Below, one piece after another: positions 1 through 9,948 of a stretch of 64,000 bases of DNA. This stretch comes from Undaria pinnatifida (taxonomy: Eukaryota; Sar; Phaeophyceae; Laminariales; Alariaceae). The stretch lies in contig JABAKD010000011.1 in NCBI GenBank assembly GCA_012845835.1, positions 6,262,381 to 6,326,380 on the forward strand. Reading direction: 5' to 3'. Each line of letters begins with the position of its first letter. The stretch's first letter is position 1. A program made the position numbers and the translations under genes. Under the pieces are notes generated by a model. It was not told the DNA's origin. It saw nothing but the letters and a program-made list of their open reading frames with translations, and ran no database searches.

Positions 1-317
1 GCCAGGTTGGAGCAAGGTTCGACGGCGAACCAAGCGAGAGGGCAAACGATCGAGGCGCCTTTTTTGAGGCAAACGAGAGGTGCTTCGAAGGCAAAACGGA
101 GAGTCGACAGTGATTACTTGTCAGCGGGAAACTTGATTACCCGCCTCTCTGTCATCAGAATCTACGGAGACTCCACGACCACTTTTAGTACAACAAGACG
201 CGATATCCAACACCTCTGGAACGGCTAGTACACCGTTCATACAAATCTTCACGAGAAGATACGACTTTGCCACGGTATAAAGTGTACCTGCGACCCATAT
301 TTCTGTTAAAAAAAAAG
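1..317. other. Unassigned sequence at window start
   Basis: I see no recognisable gene here. The short open frames on both strands overlap each other and have no motif. It may be the flank of the Rep-1 copy that follows. Confidence 0.4.
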
Positions 318-509
318 TGAAAACACACTACCCACGTACAGCTTCTGTAAGATCGAGAATTTCTTCGAAAGCCACGTTTGCAAGCTGTGTGTGATACTCC
401 GATCACGCGTATTACAGGGTGTGTCTTCAGTAAGGATACATATATATCGGTCGGCGACTCTCCTTGGAACTACGAAATAGCTAATACGGAGATCCATTGT
501 TGACAGGAT
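318..509 (+). repeat. Rep-1 dispersed repeat, diverged copy
   Basis: This matches the Rep-1 family across most of its length: a GATCGA-rich head, then TTTGCAAGCTGTGTGTGATA, then AAGGATA and GTCGGCGACTC, ending near TTGACAGG. It is the most diverged full-length copy. Better copies are at 5598, 23160, 24963 and 32304 (plus) and 35415 (minus). It has no open frame shared with other copies, so it is probably a non-autonomous element or a piece of one. Confidence 0.75.
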
Positions 510-923
510 AGAATCACACGCTAAAACAGGGAAGCATCGCCACCGTTCAGAAAAGCTCTCCTACGCCAAAGACTGTGTTCGATTGCTCAGGGCTCTGTGT
601 GCATGGTTAGGGCAGCCAGCAAAATTAACTTGAACCAAACGCTAGCAAGCAATGGCGGGTGCTTTTGCCCCTTTTTTTTTGTTCGCCGGTTCATCCTGCT
701 AACAGTGGTGGATCTCCGTGATGGTATCAGGGCAAACAGGTTTATGCGAAGATGTTCAGTCTTCAATTTGAGCACTCTTTATCCACCCCCGCCCTGTACG
801 AGAGCGGGGAGATGCGAGCAATCGCGCCCCGCAGCGCGTCTGCGGTCGTTTTCCCTGCAAGTAATCGATTGGAAAATGGGATGTGTGCGTGCCAAAACAT
901 ATTATATACCAGGTATATATAAA
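510..923. other. Unassigned
   Basis: No gene or repeat family is recognised in this stretch. The open frames on both strands lack motifs. Confidence 0.4.
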
Positions 924-1060
924 GCAGCTTGCAAAGCTGAGTTTTTTTTTCATCGAATATGCAGCTTGCAAAGCTGAGTTTTTTTTTCATCGAATATGCA
1001 GCTTGCAAAGCTGAGTTTTTTTTCATCAAATATGCAGCTTACAAAGCTGAGTTTTGATGA
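924..1060 (+). repeat. 37-bp tandem repeat, four units
   Basis: Four head-to-tail units start at 924, 961, 998 and 1034. Each holds the near-palindrome AGCTTGCAAAGCT, then a T run, then CATCGAATAT. Units 1 and 2 are almost identical, and units 3 and 4 carry single changes. The open frames across it are repeat-driven. Confidence 0.9.
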
Positions 1061-1145
1061 AACATTCCTTTTTGGTCGATCTTATTTTTTCATTGTTTTA
1101 AATATAGGTTCATGTATATATATATTATTTGTTTTCTTATTATTA

Positions 1146-1190
1146 TTTTGTTTTTGTTTTTGTTTTTGTTTTTGTTTTTGTTTTTGTTTA
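1146..1190 (+). repeat. (GTTTTT)n microsatellite
   Basis: About seven perfect GTTTTT units. It gives a false FCFCFC frame on one strand and NKNKNK on the other. Confidence 0.95.
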
Positions 1191-1975
1191 TTTCGTATTC
1201 TCTCTTCCAATGTATTTCTGTTGCTGACGTATGTATGTTGTGCCTGTCGTACCCAGTACTAGGGCATGACATTGCGTTGTCGAATGCATTACGATGCATT
1301 ATCTCTGTGTCGTAGCTTGTGACCACAGAGCTGATCTTTCTAGGGTGAAGAATCAGTACGGACACTGGGTGTGCTGGATGTCGACGAGTAGAAGAACGGT
1401 TTAATGTGAAGAACACACACACATATGAATGGCATCATTATTTTTTTGGTAGCCATGCGACAATCGCAGAACATTTAACGAAAACAGACACTCGCGACAG
1501 ACCCACTTCAAAATTAGAAAAGTATGTAATTTTGTTGCTGGAAACAGTTTTCAACGGGTTCTCAACGATTCGCAGGGGGATCTATCTATCTCTCCGCGAC
1601 GTCGTTTCTTACCCCTCTTCTGTACTACTGGTATTCCTCTTCTCGAACTTTCGAGAAGAAACAAACGTGGTTCCAGGGCAATGAAAAAAAAAATCCGTGG
1701 TTTTCCAAAAAATACTATTCCTTCGTTTTCGAATAAATGAAAACGAGTTTCCGTGGTGGCGGACAAAAAAAGTGGGTTTCCCCCCCAAAAATCCTCTGCT
1801 TAAGTCCCCAGCAGTTATGTTGCTGTAAAGCCGGCACAGCAGTTCTAGAGATAATTGAAAGTGGGACAAAGCCCGAGTCGTATCGAAACGCCAAGGTACT
1901 ACGTATGAAAAATGAATCTCAACAGAGAAACGAAACAGCGAAAAACGAGAAAATAAAAAAACAACGCAGACGATT
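1191..1975. other. Unassigned
   Basis: AT-rich sequence without a supported gene or repeat family. Confidence 0.4.
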
Positions 1976-1983
1976 ACAACACC

Positions 1984-2014
<31 letters not shown>

Positions 2015-2069
2015 CCAACACCAACAACAACACCAACAACAACAACACCAACACCAACAACAACACCAA
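1976..2069 (+). repeat. (CAA)n / (CCAACA) microsatellite
   Basis: An interrupted CAA array. It creates a poly-Q frame on plus and a poly-V/G frame on minus, and neither is supported as a gene. Confidence 0.95.
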
Positions 2070-2204
2070 GGAAATAAAGACGAGAATGACCAATAAAAAT
2101 GAAATTAATATAAATAAAAATAAAAATAATGTGCCTCAGAGACACGTTGTTAAGCGGCGTTGGCCGTGGGTCATGGCGCTCGCCAATCATACGTCACCAA
2201 AATT

Positions 2205-2870
2205 CGGACCCCCCTCGTGAAACTGACGTTGCTCCAAGATCAAGCGTGGCTTACGTAGCGCAACGTACCACTTCAAGGGCTCAATCCCCCTCCCCCGCCC
2301 CCCTCCCCCCGCCCGCCCACACCAATATCCTGTACTCCCTTGATTGTGAAAATATCCGTGGCCCCATGGTCGTGTGTGAGGGGCTTATGTTTCGTGCTAT
2401 TTCAGGTCGCAACCCCCCCCGCCCCTCCCCGCCTGCTCCAAGATGTGGAACACCCCTTATTATGAAACAAACGTACTTTCTACGTTTATGCGGGTCTTGG
2501 GGCAACGTCCCACGATGGGGATGGATGGATGGATCCCCATGCTGCTTCGCCTACCCCGTCTCTTGCGATTACCGACATGCATGGCAACGAGTACACGCAC
2601 ACACCCTCTCTCGCGCGCACCCTTCCCGCCCCCCCCCCCCCCCCCCCCTCCCCGCCGCCGTGCAAAATCCGGAACACCCCACCACGGTAGGGAGAATCCA
2701 TTGGTTCCATGACCGTGCGGGGCTTACGTAACGGGTCAAGTGAGGGTTCAACCCCCCCGACCCCCTCTCCCGCTCGCACCAAATTTGGGAACTCCCACGG
2801 TTTGAACGATTCCATGGTTCCGTGATCGTGCGGGGCTTGCGTATATTCCACTTAAAAACTAAAAACGCAT
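2205..2870. repeat. C-tract-punctuated diverged tandem modules
   Basis: Three or four diverged units of roughly 110-130 bp, each separated from the next by a run of C or C/T. Shared pieces include a CCATGGT..C..TG stretch followed by CGTGCGGGGCTTACGT, and GGAACACCCC after the C runs. The plan (short module, homopolymer, related module) is the same as the G-module blocks at 23-36 kb, although the module sequence differs. All open frames here are by-products of base composition. Confidence 0.6.
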
Positions 2871-2879
2871 GATAGCCCC

Positions 2880-3095
2880 CCCCTCCCCTCCCCTCCGTCT
2901 CGGAAGGGATGCGTGGTCAATGGTCAAATGACTAAGGCAAGCGACAAATGAGTACGCCCCCTCCCCTTCCCTCCCCTCCCCTCTGCCTGGTTGGTGAAAA
3001 CCCGACGTGCTCCGTCCCGACATAGTAGGGATGCGAGGGTCTATGGTCATACGACTACGGCCATGCTCAAACTGAGTACACCTCCCCCCTCCCCC
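2880..3095 (+). repeat. Fam-K repeat, two adjacent copies
   Basis: Two related units of about 105 bp, each reading CTCCGTCyCG, GGGATGCG, a GGTCAATGGTCA-like stretch, then GAGTAC and a C-rich tail. The second includes GAAAACCCGACGTGCTCCGT. Relatives lie at 8775-8915 (minus), 17975-18035 (minus) and 29080-29150 (plus). No coding signal. Confidence 0.7.
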
Positions 3096-3292
3096 CCCTC
3101 CCCTCTGGCCGACCGACCTCCCACCCCCCTCCCCTTTCGCGAACGCCTCCTGACCCCCCCCCCCCCCCCACCTTCGTTTCCCTGCTCCCTACCGACCGCA
3201 CTCCCTCACCGATCGACCAACCGACCGACAAATTGTAGGCCGCTGGGCTACCCGCAATATTGCGGACGATAGAGCTCAACCCATCCGTCTCA

Positions 3293-3913
3293 GATCGTCT
3301 CTCGGGTCAGGTGCTACAGTGGGGGCAAGAGGAAGCCGTGGCCTTGCTGCTCGCGGGCACCCGGCACCCAGTGTCTGTTGTTCTTTGCTCTGACCTGCTG
3401 TATGGGGACGGCCCGACGAAGGTAGCGGGGGTGGGGGTTGCGAGGGTGGGGGTGGTGGACAGGGCGGAAGCGGGAATGGAGGAGGGAGCGGGGGCGGGGG
3501 TGCAGGCTAGGGAGGGGAGAGTGGGGGTATCGGGAGGCGTGGAGGCGAGGGCGGAGGTGGGGGTGGGGGGAGGAGAGGGGGAGAGGGGGGGGAAGGGGGC
3601 GGGGGAGGGGGCGGGGGGGGAAGAGGCGGAGAAGGGGAGGGGGGTGGGGGGGCAGAGAAAGGTCGGGGCGGCGGAGGCACTGGCGATCACGCTCGACGCG
3701 GTCTGTTCTCGAGCGGGGGAGGGGGGGGCGTCGATTTTGAGCTGCCACGAGAGGAGGTGGGCGGGGGATAAGGGGGCGTTTTTCTTCGAGGCGATGGCGG
3801 CGAGAGGGTTCAGCGTCGAGGCCGTGGATCTGGGGTCGATTGACGACCGGTATCGCGGCGACTGCGGCGTTTCCTTCGTCAGGATGACGCGGGCGAGGGT
3901 GGCACCGCCGTAG
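3293..3913 (+). CDS. Family-16 (METTL21/FAM86-like) protein lysine methyltransferase, last exon
   Basis: The frame reads SGQVLQWGQEEA, then VVLCSDLLYGDG, and after a low-complexity insert ILSCHERRW, FFFEAMAARGFSVEAVD and a stop at 3911-3913. These are the post-SAM-site landmarks of Methyltransf_16 enzymes (an acidic SDLLY motif, an E-R-R strand, and a C-terminal F-E-x-x-x-x-G-F-x-V helix-strand). Known members methylate lysines on cytosolic proteins using SAM. The frame has no ATG at its head, but a good acceptor (CCCATCCGTCTCAG) ends at about 3292, so I call a terminal exon. The GxGxG SAM-binding half must be upstream or is missing, and I could not find it in 1-3292. Residues encoded by 3420-3660 are G/E/V/A-rich simple sequence inserted between the two conserved halves. 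It could be a truncated copy rather than a working gene. Confidence 0.68.
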   Translation, partial: DRLSGQVLQWGQEEAVALLLAGTRHPVSVVLCSDLLYGDGPTKVAGVGVARVGVVDRAEAGMEEGAGAGVQAREGRVGVSGGVEARAEVGVGGGEGERGGKGAGEGAGGEEAEKGRGVGGQRKVGAAEALAITLDAVCSRAGEGGASILSCHERRWAGDKGAFFFEAMAARGFSVEAVDLGSIDDRYRGDCGVSFVRMTRARVAPP

Positions 3914-3919
3914 AGTAGG

Positions 3920-4335
3920 CGAATGCTGCTGGGTTTTTATAGGAGCTCTTGAGGGGGGGTGGGTCGTCCTCTGAGTTGACTAAAATTGGTATTTTGCAGT
4001 GTTCTCTGTTGGCGGAATCGGATCTTCAGTATATTTACGGGTTTTGAATCAGCGTCAGCTACTGTATATGTTCTACTGCTGCAGCGCCGTCAGGGGTGGG
4101 GCGGGGGGGAGGGGGGGGGCAAAGTCTGCCGCTGTACGAACTGTTTGGGGTTTGTAGGAAAACTTGAGGCGGGGGGGGGCGGGGGGGGGAGGCGGCACTA
4201 GAGTCTGCCCCTGTACGAACTGCTGGGATTTTGTAAGGGCACTTGAGGGTGGGGGTTGCACAGAGTCTGCTGCTGTACGGTCTACTGGGGCCTTGTAAGG
4301 CGCTTGAGGAGGGGCGGGCGGAGGGGGGACGTTAT
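3920..4335 (+). repeat. About 60-bp G-rich tandem repeat in the methyltransferase 3' flank
   Basis: Three clear units (about 4112, 4190 and 4258) and weaker ones from about 3925. Each reads AGAGTCTGC, then GCTGTACGAACTGCT, then TTTTGTA, then CTTGAGG and a G run. Another case of a unit ending in a homopolymer. Confidence 0.7.
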
Positions 4336-4698
4336 CCTAAGTTATGTTGGCGTTTTTCTTCTTGTTTTTCAAATATCTACAATTAACAGTGGAGTTGTTG
4401 CGATACCCACAAGCTGGTGTTACAGACATCAGAAGCAGCGGCAGCAGCAGGTGTTTGGGTTCGGGTCAGGTAGCTTAGCTGCCTATAATAATAATGGCAC
4501 GAAATGTTCGCGCGATACCGCCTGTTGCTAATAGTGTTGTAAAACAGCGAATACCGATGTGTGATGTATCCCGGCTTCTCTCCACGTCGCGATTACGAAA
4601 GCTAAGCGTTCAAGGAGAAAGAGAGAGCAGGCCAACACCACGTACTGCATACGATGTTTTACTCTTTCATTTCGTGCAGATCAACGGTGTGTGTTTTG
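4336..4698. other. Unassigned
   Basis: A small AGC repeat lies near 4433. No supported gene. Confidence 0.35.
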
Positions 4699-5047
4699 AC
4701 GAGTCCGGATTAACCCTGTTAGCACCTTTTAGCACCGCAGTCCCGACATTGGGACAAAACACTTGGAGTTAGAGGAGTTTTTTTTGCACCAGCGAGAACA
4801 CATGATTAGGCGCAAAACACCTGCGATTTGGCAATGGGTATATACATGCCCCGAACGCTTGCTACGACACAGGTATATTACGGTATACTGTTTTTTTGGC
4901 TACATCGTTTTCTAAAAGAATGACGGGGCGTCCTTAATCCATTTCCAACTCCTACGATGTCCAGTGCTTCTTCTAACTCAAAGTGTTTTGTCCCAATGTC
5001 GGGACTGCGGTGCTAAAAGGTGCTAAAAGGGTTTGTCCGGAATCGTC
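4699..5047. mobile_element. Foldback element with about 78-bp inverted arms
   Basis: The left arm (4699-4777) and right arm (4970-5047) are near-perfect inverted copies, sharing TTAGCACCTTTTAGCACCGC, GTCCCGACATTGGGAC and AAAACACTT. The spacer is about 190 bp and has no coding potential. A related single arm lies at about 5810-5865. The arms resemble the MITE-A end in layout (TTAACCC start, GGGACAAAA core), so it may be a long relative of that family. Confidence 0.8.
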
Positions 5048-5109
5048 GAAGTGCAATCCTTATTTCGCAATGTCAACCCTTTTACAAGTAGAGCACCCCT
5101 TTTTTCTTT

Positions 5110-5421
5110 TCTTTTTTCGCACAATTCTACTTTCCAGCTTCTGGAAAAAGCCATGGTCACAGGTGTCGTCCCTTCTTCCCCCCGGTTCTTGCCTTCAGTT
5201 TTTTATCGCGCGTAGAGTTCAGCAATCCCACTGCTCGCCGATTTTTCATCGAATGTTGCTAACGCACGCTCTCGCGCTTGTCCGCAAGCCAATTTGTGCA
5301 CTAAAAAAAAGTTCCCACGAAATTATTCGTACGAGTATGCACTCGGGGGGGCTCGAACTCACGAAACTGACGTATTATGCCAGGCTCGAGGATAACCTCA
5401 TACGCCACCGGGGCGACCGGC
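5110..5421 (-). mobile_element. SINE-T, tRNA-derived SINE, copy 1
   Basis: Read on the minus strand, the element starts near 5421 with a tRNA-like head. It has a Pol III A box (TGGCGTATGAGG) and, about 40 nt on, a B box (GAGTTCGAGCCC). The body continues to about 5110 and matches copy 2 (55970-56251, minus) along its whole length, including the pyrimidine stretch CCCCCCGGTTCTTGCC on the plus strand. It has no open frame. Such elements are transcribed by Pol III and copied by a partner LINE. The name of the parent tRNA is not certain. Confidence 0.8.
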
Positions 5422-5597
5422 ACCCTATGCTAATTCCAAGTAATTTTGTTCCGAAAACGGGATTCAGGCTGCAAAGACACGTTAAATGTTTTTATACCTC
5501 TAGAGGACATGGGCCTGTTCATCGCGTTGGTTGTGCACTTTCAGTTCGCTAAAAAAAATCAAGAAGCGTATTTTTTTTCTGTGCGGGGGTGTATATA

Positions 5598-5775
5598 TAT
5601 TATAAAAATTAAAATACACTCCAGCTGTGAGATCGAAGATTTCGTCGAAACTCATCTTTGCAAGCTGTGTGTGATACTCCGATCGCGCGCATTACGAGTT
5701 GTGTGTCCTCATTAAGGATATAGGTCGGCGACTCCCCTTACAACTACAGTGTAGCTATCAGGGTCAACAGGATGA
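5598..5775 (+). repeat. Rep-1 dispersed repeat
   Basis: A good copy starting in ATTATAAAAATTAAAATACA and running through GTGAGATCGAAGATTTCG to CAGGGTCAACAGGATGAT. It is nearly identical to the copies at 24963 and 32304. Confidence 0.9.
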
Positions 5776-6045
5776 TTGTATATATATATGGAGACAAAAA
5801 GTCAAAATGACTATTTTAGCACTGCACTCCCAACACGGAGACAAAACACTTCGAGAACTAGACTAGGATGGTTATAGTAAGAAGTTGAAACGGGGGGCTA
5901 AGCGCGCAGCCTCGTTTTAGAATATAAATAAATGGTGCACCCCTCCATTTGATACCGTAGTTTGTGTTGCCGATGGAACAGAAGAAGTGTGATTGGTACC
6001 GGGACGGCAAGCATGCTGTATGTTGCACCTCGTACTTCAGACGCG

Positions 6046-6322
6046 TTCTACGGCGGTAACCCCCCCAACTTTCCTTCAACGAAATCGCCGGTTTTGAGAC
6101 CAGCGCTCCCGGCCGTGTCTCCTAAAATACGGTGGCCCCTTGCCACCCCGACGTCATGGTTCGATAGTGCTAGTAGTCCTTCGCATAAAAACAAGAAAAT
6201 ACATGGAGATTATACACGTTTCAGAGCACCCTTCCTCGTGTCGCGAGTGCTCAGCCAGATGAAAAACGTCCATTGAAGAAAATGGCTGGTTTCGGGGGGG
6301 GGGGGCTAGAATCGTAGAATCA
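6046..6322 (+). mobile_element. MITE-B copy 1
   Basis: A non-coding element of about 275 bp with inverted ends. It opens with TTCTACGG, a C run, CAACTTTCC and ACGAAATCGCCGGTTTTGA. It closes with a complementary GGTTTCGGGG, G run and ATCGTAGAAT. Five more copies are at 9700, 12921, 20591, 21581 and 35606. It has no transposase, so it must have moved in trans. Confidence 0.85.
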
Positions 6323-6389
6323 GTCTCCACCGGGGGGTCCGGAAATCTCGTTTTCTGTTGGTGTGTCGTTCGTAAAATGTTTTTTATCA

Positions 6390-6500
6390 CAGAGGGGGCT
6401 TTTTTCACGGGTCGGGTCGGGACGGGTCAGGGTGAGGTGACCCGACCCGAGATCCGCGTGAGAGATTTGGAAACCTTCTGACCCGACCCACGGCCCGAGA
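6390..6500 (+). mobile_element. GGGTC (hAT-like) element, partial
   Basis: Starts GGGGGCTTTTTTCACGGGTC, then GGGTC pentamers, then the reverse GACCC. It shares its end with elements at 11099 and 41101. The opposite end is lost or diverged. Confidence 0.6.
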
Positions 6501-6569
6501 GCCATCCCCCACGATATCACGCGTTCTACGATGATAGAGGTTCTGCAGCACTTTTTTTTCTTGATAATA

Positions 6570-7110
6570 CTACCCCTCAATTTGGAAGCTTAAGACCTTC
6601 TCTAAGGCGAAAACTGATTTTTTTTGGGTGGAGAAAGAAAAAAAAAAAAAAAACTGCTATATGATCCCGGGATGAAAAAATACCATTTTTATATGGCCTA
6701 GCTAGGTACACGACGAGAGCCATGTTGAAAAAAAATATTTGCGCGCATTTCCGACGATTTTGAGAGACCTCTTCCCTTTTACAACTGGAAACCCCTTTTG
6801 GGGACAAATTCACTTGAAGTTAGTATAGGGAGGGATTTGGGGGCTCTAAAGGGGTCAAGAATGCAAAAAAATGATTTTTTGGGGGGGCGAAAAAAAAAAA
6901 TCAAACTGCTACTACACACATACCCCCGGATGAAAAAATCTCACGTCCTGGTCTAGACTACTAGAGGGTCAGGTGTGCACAACGAGAGAATCGTGCAATA
7001 TGTAACAATGAAAAAAAAAATGCTCTATAATTTCCGACGATTTTGGACAAAGGAGCGCCGTCATTTATCAGAAACCATTTTTTTTTTCACACGAAAAGAC
7101 GCGTGCCACC
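6570..7110 (+). mobile_element. Fold-C element interrupted by MITE-A
   Basis: This carries the Fold-C landmarks in order: GGAAGCTTAAGACCTTCTCT, AAACTGCTA, GGATGAAAAA, GGCCTAGCTAGGTACACGA and TTTCCGACGATTTTG. A second run of the same landmarks follows from about 6866 to 7110. MITE-A (6773-6859) sits between them. It has no coding content. Confidence 0.65.
6773..6859 (+). mobile_element. MITE-A inside Fold-C
   Basis: A copy of the roughly 88-bp MITE-A (ACAACTGGAAACCCC core, TTAGTATAGGGAGGG, CTCTAAAGGGGT end). Its left end is worn. Confidence 0.75.
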
Positions 7111-7189
7111 ACGATAGATGTTCAGATACGGCCTCGAAAGGCCTGTGCAATCATCCGAATTTGAGATAATTTGGGCGGGTTTCGTATCA

Positions 7190-7440
7190 TAAGGTGTTGG
7201 CGTTTTCTATTCGGGATAGTCAGGAAATAGAACGGAGGCACGCGCGCCTCCGTTCTCAGAGGTCATCCGGGGCTCTGGTGGAAACTAAAAGAAAGCTACG
7301 TCTCTCCTAAAGGCTAAGTAAAGTGAGTACTCTATCAGAGGACCTGCTCAATAGGCAGACCTGCAGGGGACACTCTACTGCGTCCCCGCCCAATACCCTT
7401 ACAATATGGCGTCGTCGGCAAGACCCCGCCCAATATCCTT
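7190..7440 (+). mobile_element. LTR retroelement remnant: LTR end and primer-binding site
   Basis: An LTR-like 3' end (CCCTTACA, to 7403) is followed by a predicted primer-binding site at 7407-7424 (TGGCGTCGTCGGCAAGAC). The site would pair with the CCA end of a tRNA whose acceptor 3' strand is CGACGAC. The same site follows an LTR end at 63519 and, on the minus strand, at 38963. A 10-bp perfect stem (7230-7255, GAACGGAGGC with its complement) lies inside the LTR part. No protein-coding remnant follows. Confidence 0.55.
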
Positions 7441-7454
7441 ACATTGGGGTGCGC

Positions 7455-7651
7455 ACCCCACGCTTTTTTTTCTTGGGGTTCCTCTCACTTTCGGAGCTTA
7501 AGACATGCCCTTCTTAACCGGAAAAAAAATATTTTGGTGAGAGAAAGAAAAGTAAAACTGCCACACCGAGGGATAAAACTTGCCGCACATATATGGCCTA
7601 CCTAGTTGCACAGAAGAAGACAACGATAATTTCCTGTGGGGGGGGGGGGGG

Positions 7652-7695
<44 letters not shown>

Positions 7696-7770
7696 GGTAC
7701 ATGTTTTCCGACACGATTTTGGCATTAAAGGAGCCCCGTCGTTCTGGAACCATTTCCAGCCTCGAAAAGT
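7455..7770 (+). mobile_element. Fold-C element with (TA)n and G run
   Basis: Contains GGAGCTTAAGACATGCCCTT, AAAACTGCCACACC, GGCCTACCTAGTTGCAC and CACGATTTTGG..AAAGGAGCCCCGTC. A G run (7638-7651) and a TA array (7654-7690) expanded in its middle. Confidence 0.7.
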
Positions 7771-8390
7771 GCTTAAAATTAAAAATAATAATACCTCTAT
7801 ATATCGTAGTTGTTACTACATGTGCGTCATATAACAAAAGGGGTTGCATCTTGTGCGGGGGAGGCCAAGCGTTTCTGACCGGGGTTTGTTGAGCTCCTTT
7901 TCTCATGTGAAAAAAGTGAGAAACTGCCCCCCGGTTAATAACTCTCTGACTCACTTTTACACGCGAGTGTATGTTTTGTTTTTTGTTAGGACTAGAACAA
8001 CGCCTGGTTAAGAAGTGCGCGGTGCGAGCGAATGGGGGTGCGGCTTCGAAAGTCACGTTTCGGCGGGTGAGGTGTGGAGAATTCTCGTGTTGGTGGAGCT
8101 GTTGAGAGTGTATGAAACCTTGGACATTACTACGATCACTCTCCCTTCTTCTCTCTCTCGCTTCTCTCCTTCCTTTCTTTCCCCTTCCTCTCTCTCTCTT
8201 TGGCCTCAATCGCCCTTTCCAAACTACCCATTTTCTTTCTTATCGCACGCATGTGTTCTTAACAGACACTTCGGTGCCACCTCCGCACATCTCTTCGCTT
8301 AGAAGCCTCCACACAACCATTCATTGTCTTCACGGGCTAATATAACAGGAGCTCTCCAAGAAACTTCCGCTGCTGCACGTGGTGTGGGAT
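7771..8390. other. Unassigned, CT-rich
   Basis: A CT-rich stretch lies at 8136-8220. I see no gene I can support. Confidence 0.35.
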
Positions 8391-8393
8391 GAC

Positions 8394-8575
8394 TCCCGAC
8401 CGCTCGTGGGAAAATTTTGGAGAACACGCACACCGCCAGACCCGACCCGACCCGACCCGACCCGACCCGACCCGACTCTCGACCCGACGCCCGCGAAATT
8501 TAAAAACCTCCTGGCCTGACCCCCTCGTGTCGGGTCATATTTTATATTTGACCCGTGAAAACCTCTGTTTTTTTG
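8394..8575 (-). mobile_element. GGGTC (hAT-like) element with GACCC array
   Basis: About eight perfect GACCC pentamers (8439-8475) lie in a unit ending TTTGACCCGTGAAAACCTC, which is the family end. The flanking phrase AAAACCTCCTG(G)CCTGACC recurs in the copies at 6390 and 11099. Confidence 0.65.
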
Positions 8576-8774
8576 CGAAAAAAAAACTGCCACCCCACCC
8601 ACAGGGCAATAACACAACATGCCTCTATTGTGGCACGCGTCATATTCAAAACCTACGCGGAGTTAGAGTGAGACGCCGACGGGCCCACCTACGGCGGCGA
8701 GAATCCAAGATTCAAGATTCAGCGCTCCTCTATCATACCGCAAAATGCTATCCCACCACACAGGCGGGGGGAGG

Positions 8775-8915
8775 GCGCGGGGGGGGGGAAGTGTACTCGA
8801 TATTCATGCATGGCTCTGTATAGTCGTATGACCATAGACCCTCGCATACCTGCTACATATGCCGCGACAGAGCATGTCGGGAGTTTTCACCGACCAGGCA
8901 GATATGGCTTGCACC
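8775..8915 (-). repeat. Fam-K repeat
   Basis: A reverse copy of the unit at 2985-3095: GTCGTATGACCATAGACCCT, then CATGTCGGGAGTTTTCACCG. No coding signal. Confidence 0.65.
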
Positions 8916-9022
8916 AAGCGCGAAGCGCCGTGAGGTGTTCGGCGAGTCGCATGATTGTTGGTGAGCTGCATCCTACTGAAAAACGCTTGGTGAGGCGGAC
9001 ATGCATATGGATAGCATCTTCT

Positions 9023-9590
9023 TCAATGAGTTAATTTCATCCCTGGTACGGCCACTTCCAGAGACTGAAGTGGGAGTACCATGTAACTGCCTCTTGGGGA
9101 TGCCTTACCACAAATAAACACTACGTGATGCGATAATTCTTCTTGTAGAGCGGAGTAAAAGTCCTCCACCCCGCACAAATGATGTAACTCGACCGCCAGC
9201 TGTGATCGACCGCCAAAAACAAAAACGAAAAAAAATGGTACCCTGGGATGGTCTAGCTCATGTAGCGGTGAGCGGCATGGTTTACAAGAGTGTCGTTGAC
9301 AACCGACGCCAACCCAACCTGTATACAATATAGTGTCGGGGGGTCATGAAAAGTAAGCTGCGTTACGCGATGGGTAGAGAAGGGAAGGGGGTGGTGAGCA
9401 CGATGCTGGCGGTTGGCACCTCAGAGGAGTTCGACGCCAACGACGTCGTCGTGATCGCGAAGGGAAAATAGAAACCAACAGTTGTACTCTCTAGTTTGAC
9501 CTTGTGGAACAAGATCGTGTCGTATCGCACCACGCTCTTGTTTTTCAGCGGAATATGTACATGAAAGGACACACTCACACTAACCACCGT
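9023..9590 (-). other. Open stretch, possible decayed coding sequence
   Basis: Two minus-strand frames cover most of this stretch (9363-9587 and 9023-9328), separated by stops. One reads ELHHLCGVEDFYSALQEEL, which looks protein-like and is not repeat-driven. I do not recognise a family. It could be an exon, a dead transposon gene or chance. Confidence 0.25.
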
Positions 9591-9699
9591 ATCTGGCGTA
9601 AGATACCACCCTTCTCTTGTTCACCACCCCACTACAGGAACCACCCCCGGTGATACCAAAAGAAAAAATAGTCATAAGAAAAGAGTGCACATCCGACTG

Positions 9700-9948
9700 A
9701 ATCTGCGATAGCCTCTCCCCCCAAGACCAACGATTCTCGTCTTTAACGAACGTTTCGTTACTGCTCGACACGACGACGGACGCTATTAAAAAAAAAATCT
9801 ACACGGATTTTCTTGGTTGCCACAGGACGATCGATTGGTGACGTCGGGATGGCAATGCGCGCCGACTTTCAGGAGATAGCGACCAGGAGCTGGTTTCAAA
9901 ACCGGCGAATTCGTTCGAGAAAGATTGGGGGCGCTATCGCCGCAGAAC
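9700..9948 (-). mobile_element. MITE-B copy 2
   Basis: Reverse orientation. Opens GCGATAGCCTCTCCCCCCAA, contains GGAGCTGGTTTCAAAACCGG, closes with GGGGGCGCTATCG. Moderately diverged. Confidence 0.75.

Noticed and set aside
3260-3292. Start of the methyltransferase frame at TTG 3260
   Set aside because: TTG is unlikely as a eukaryotic start and residues before 3293 do not look like the family. An acceptor at 3292 explains the frame better.
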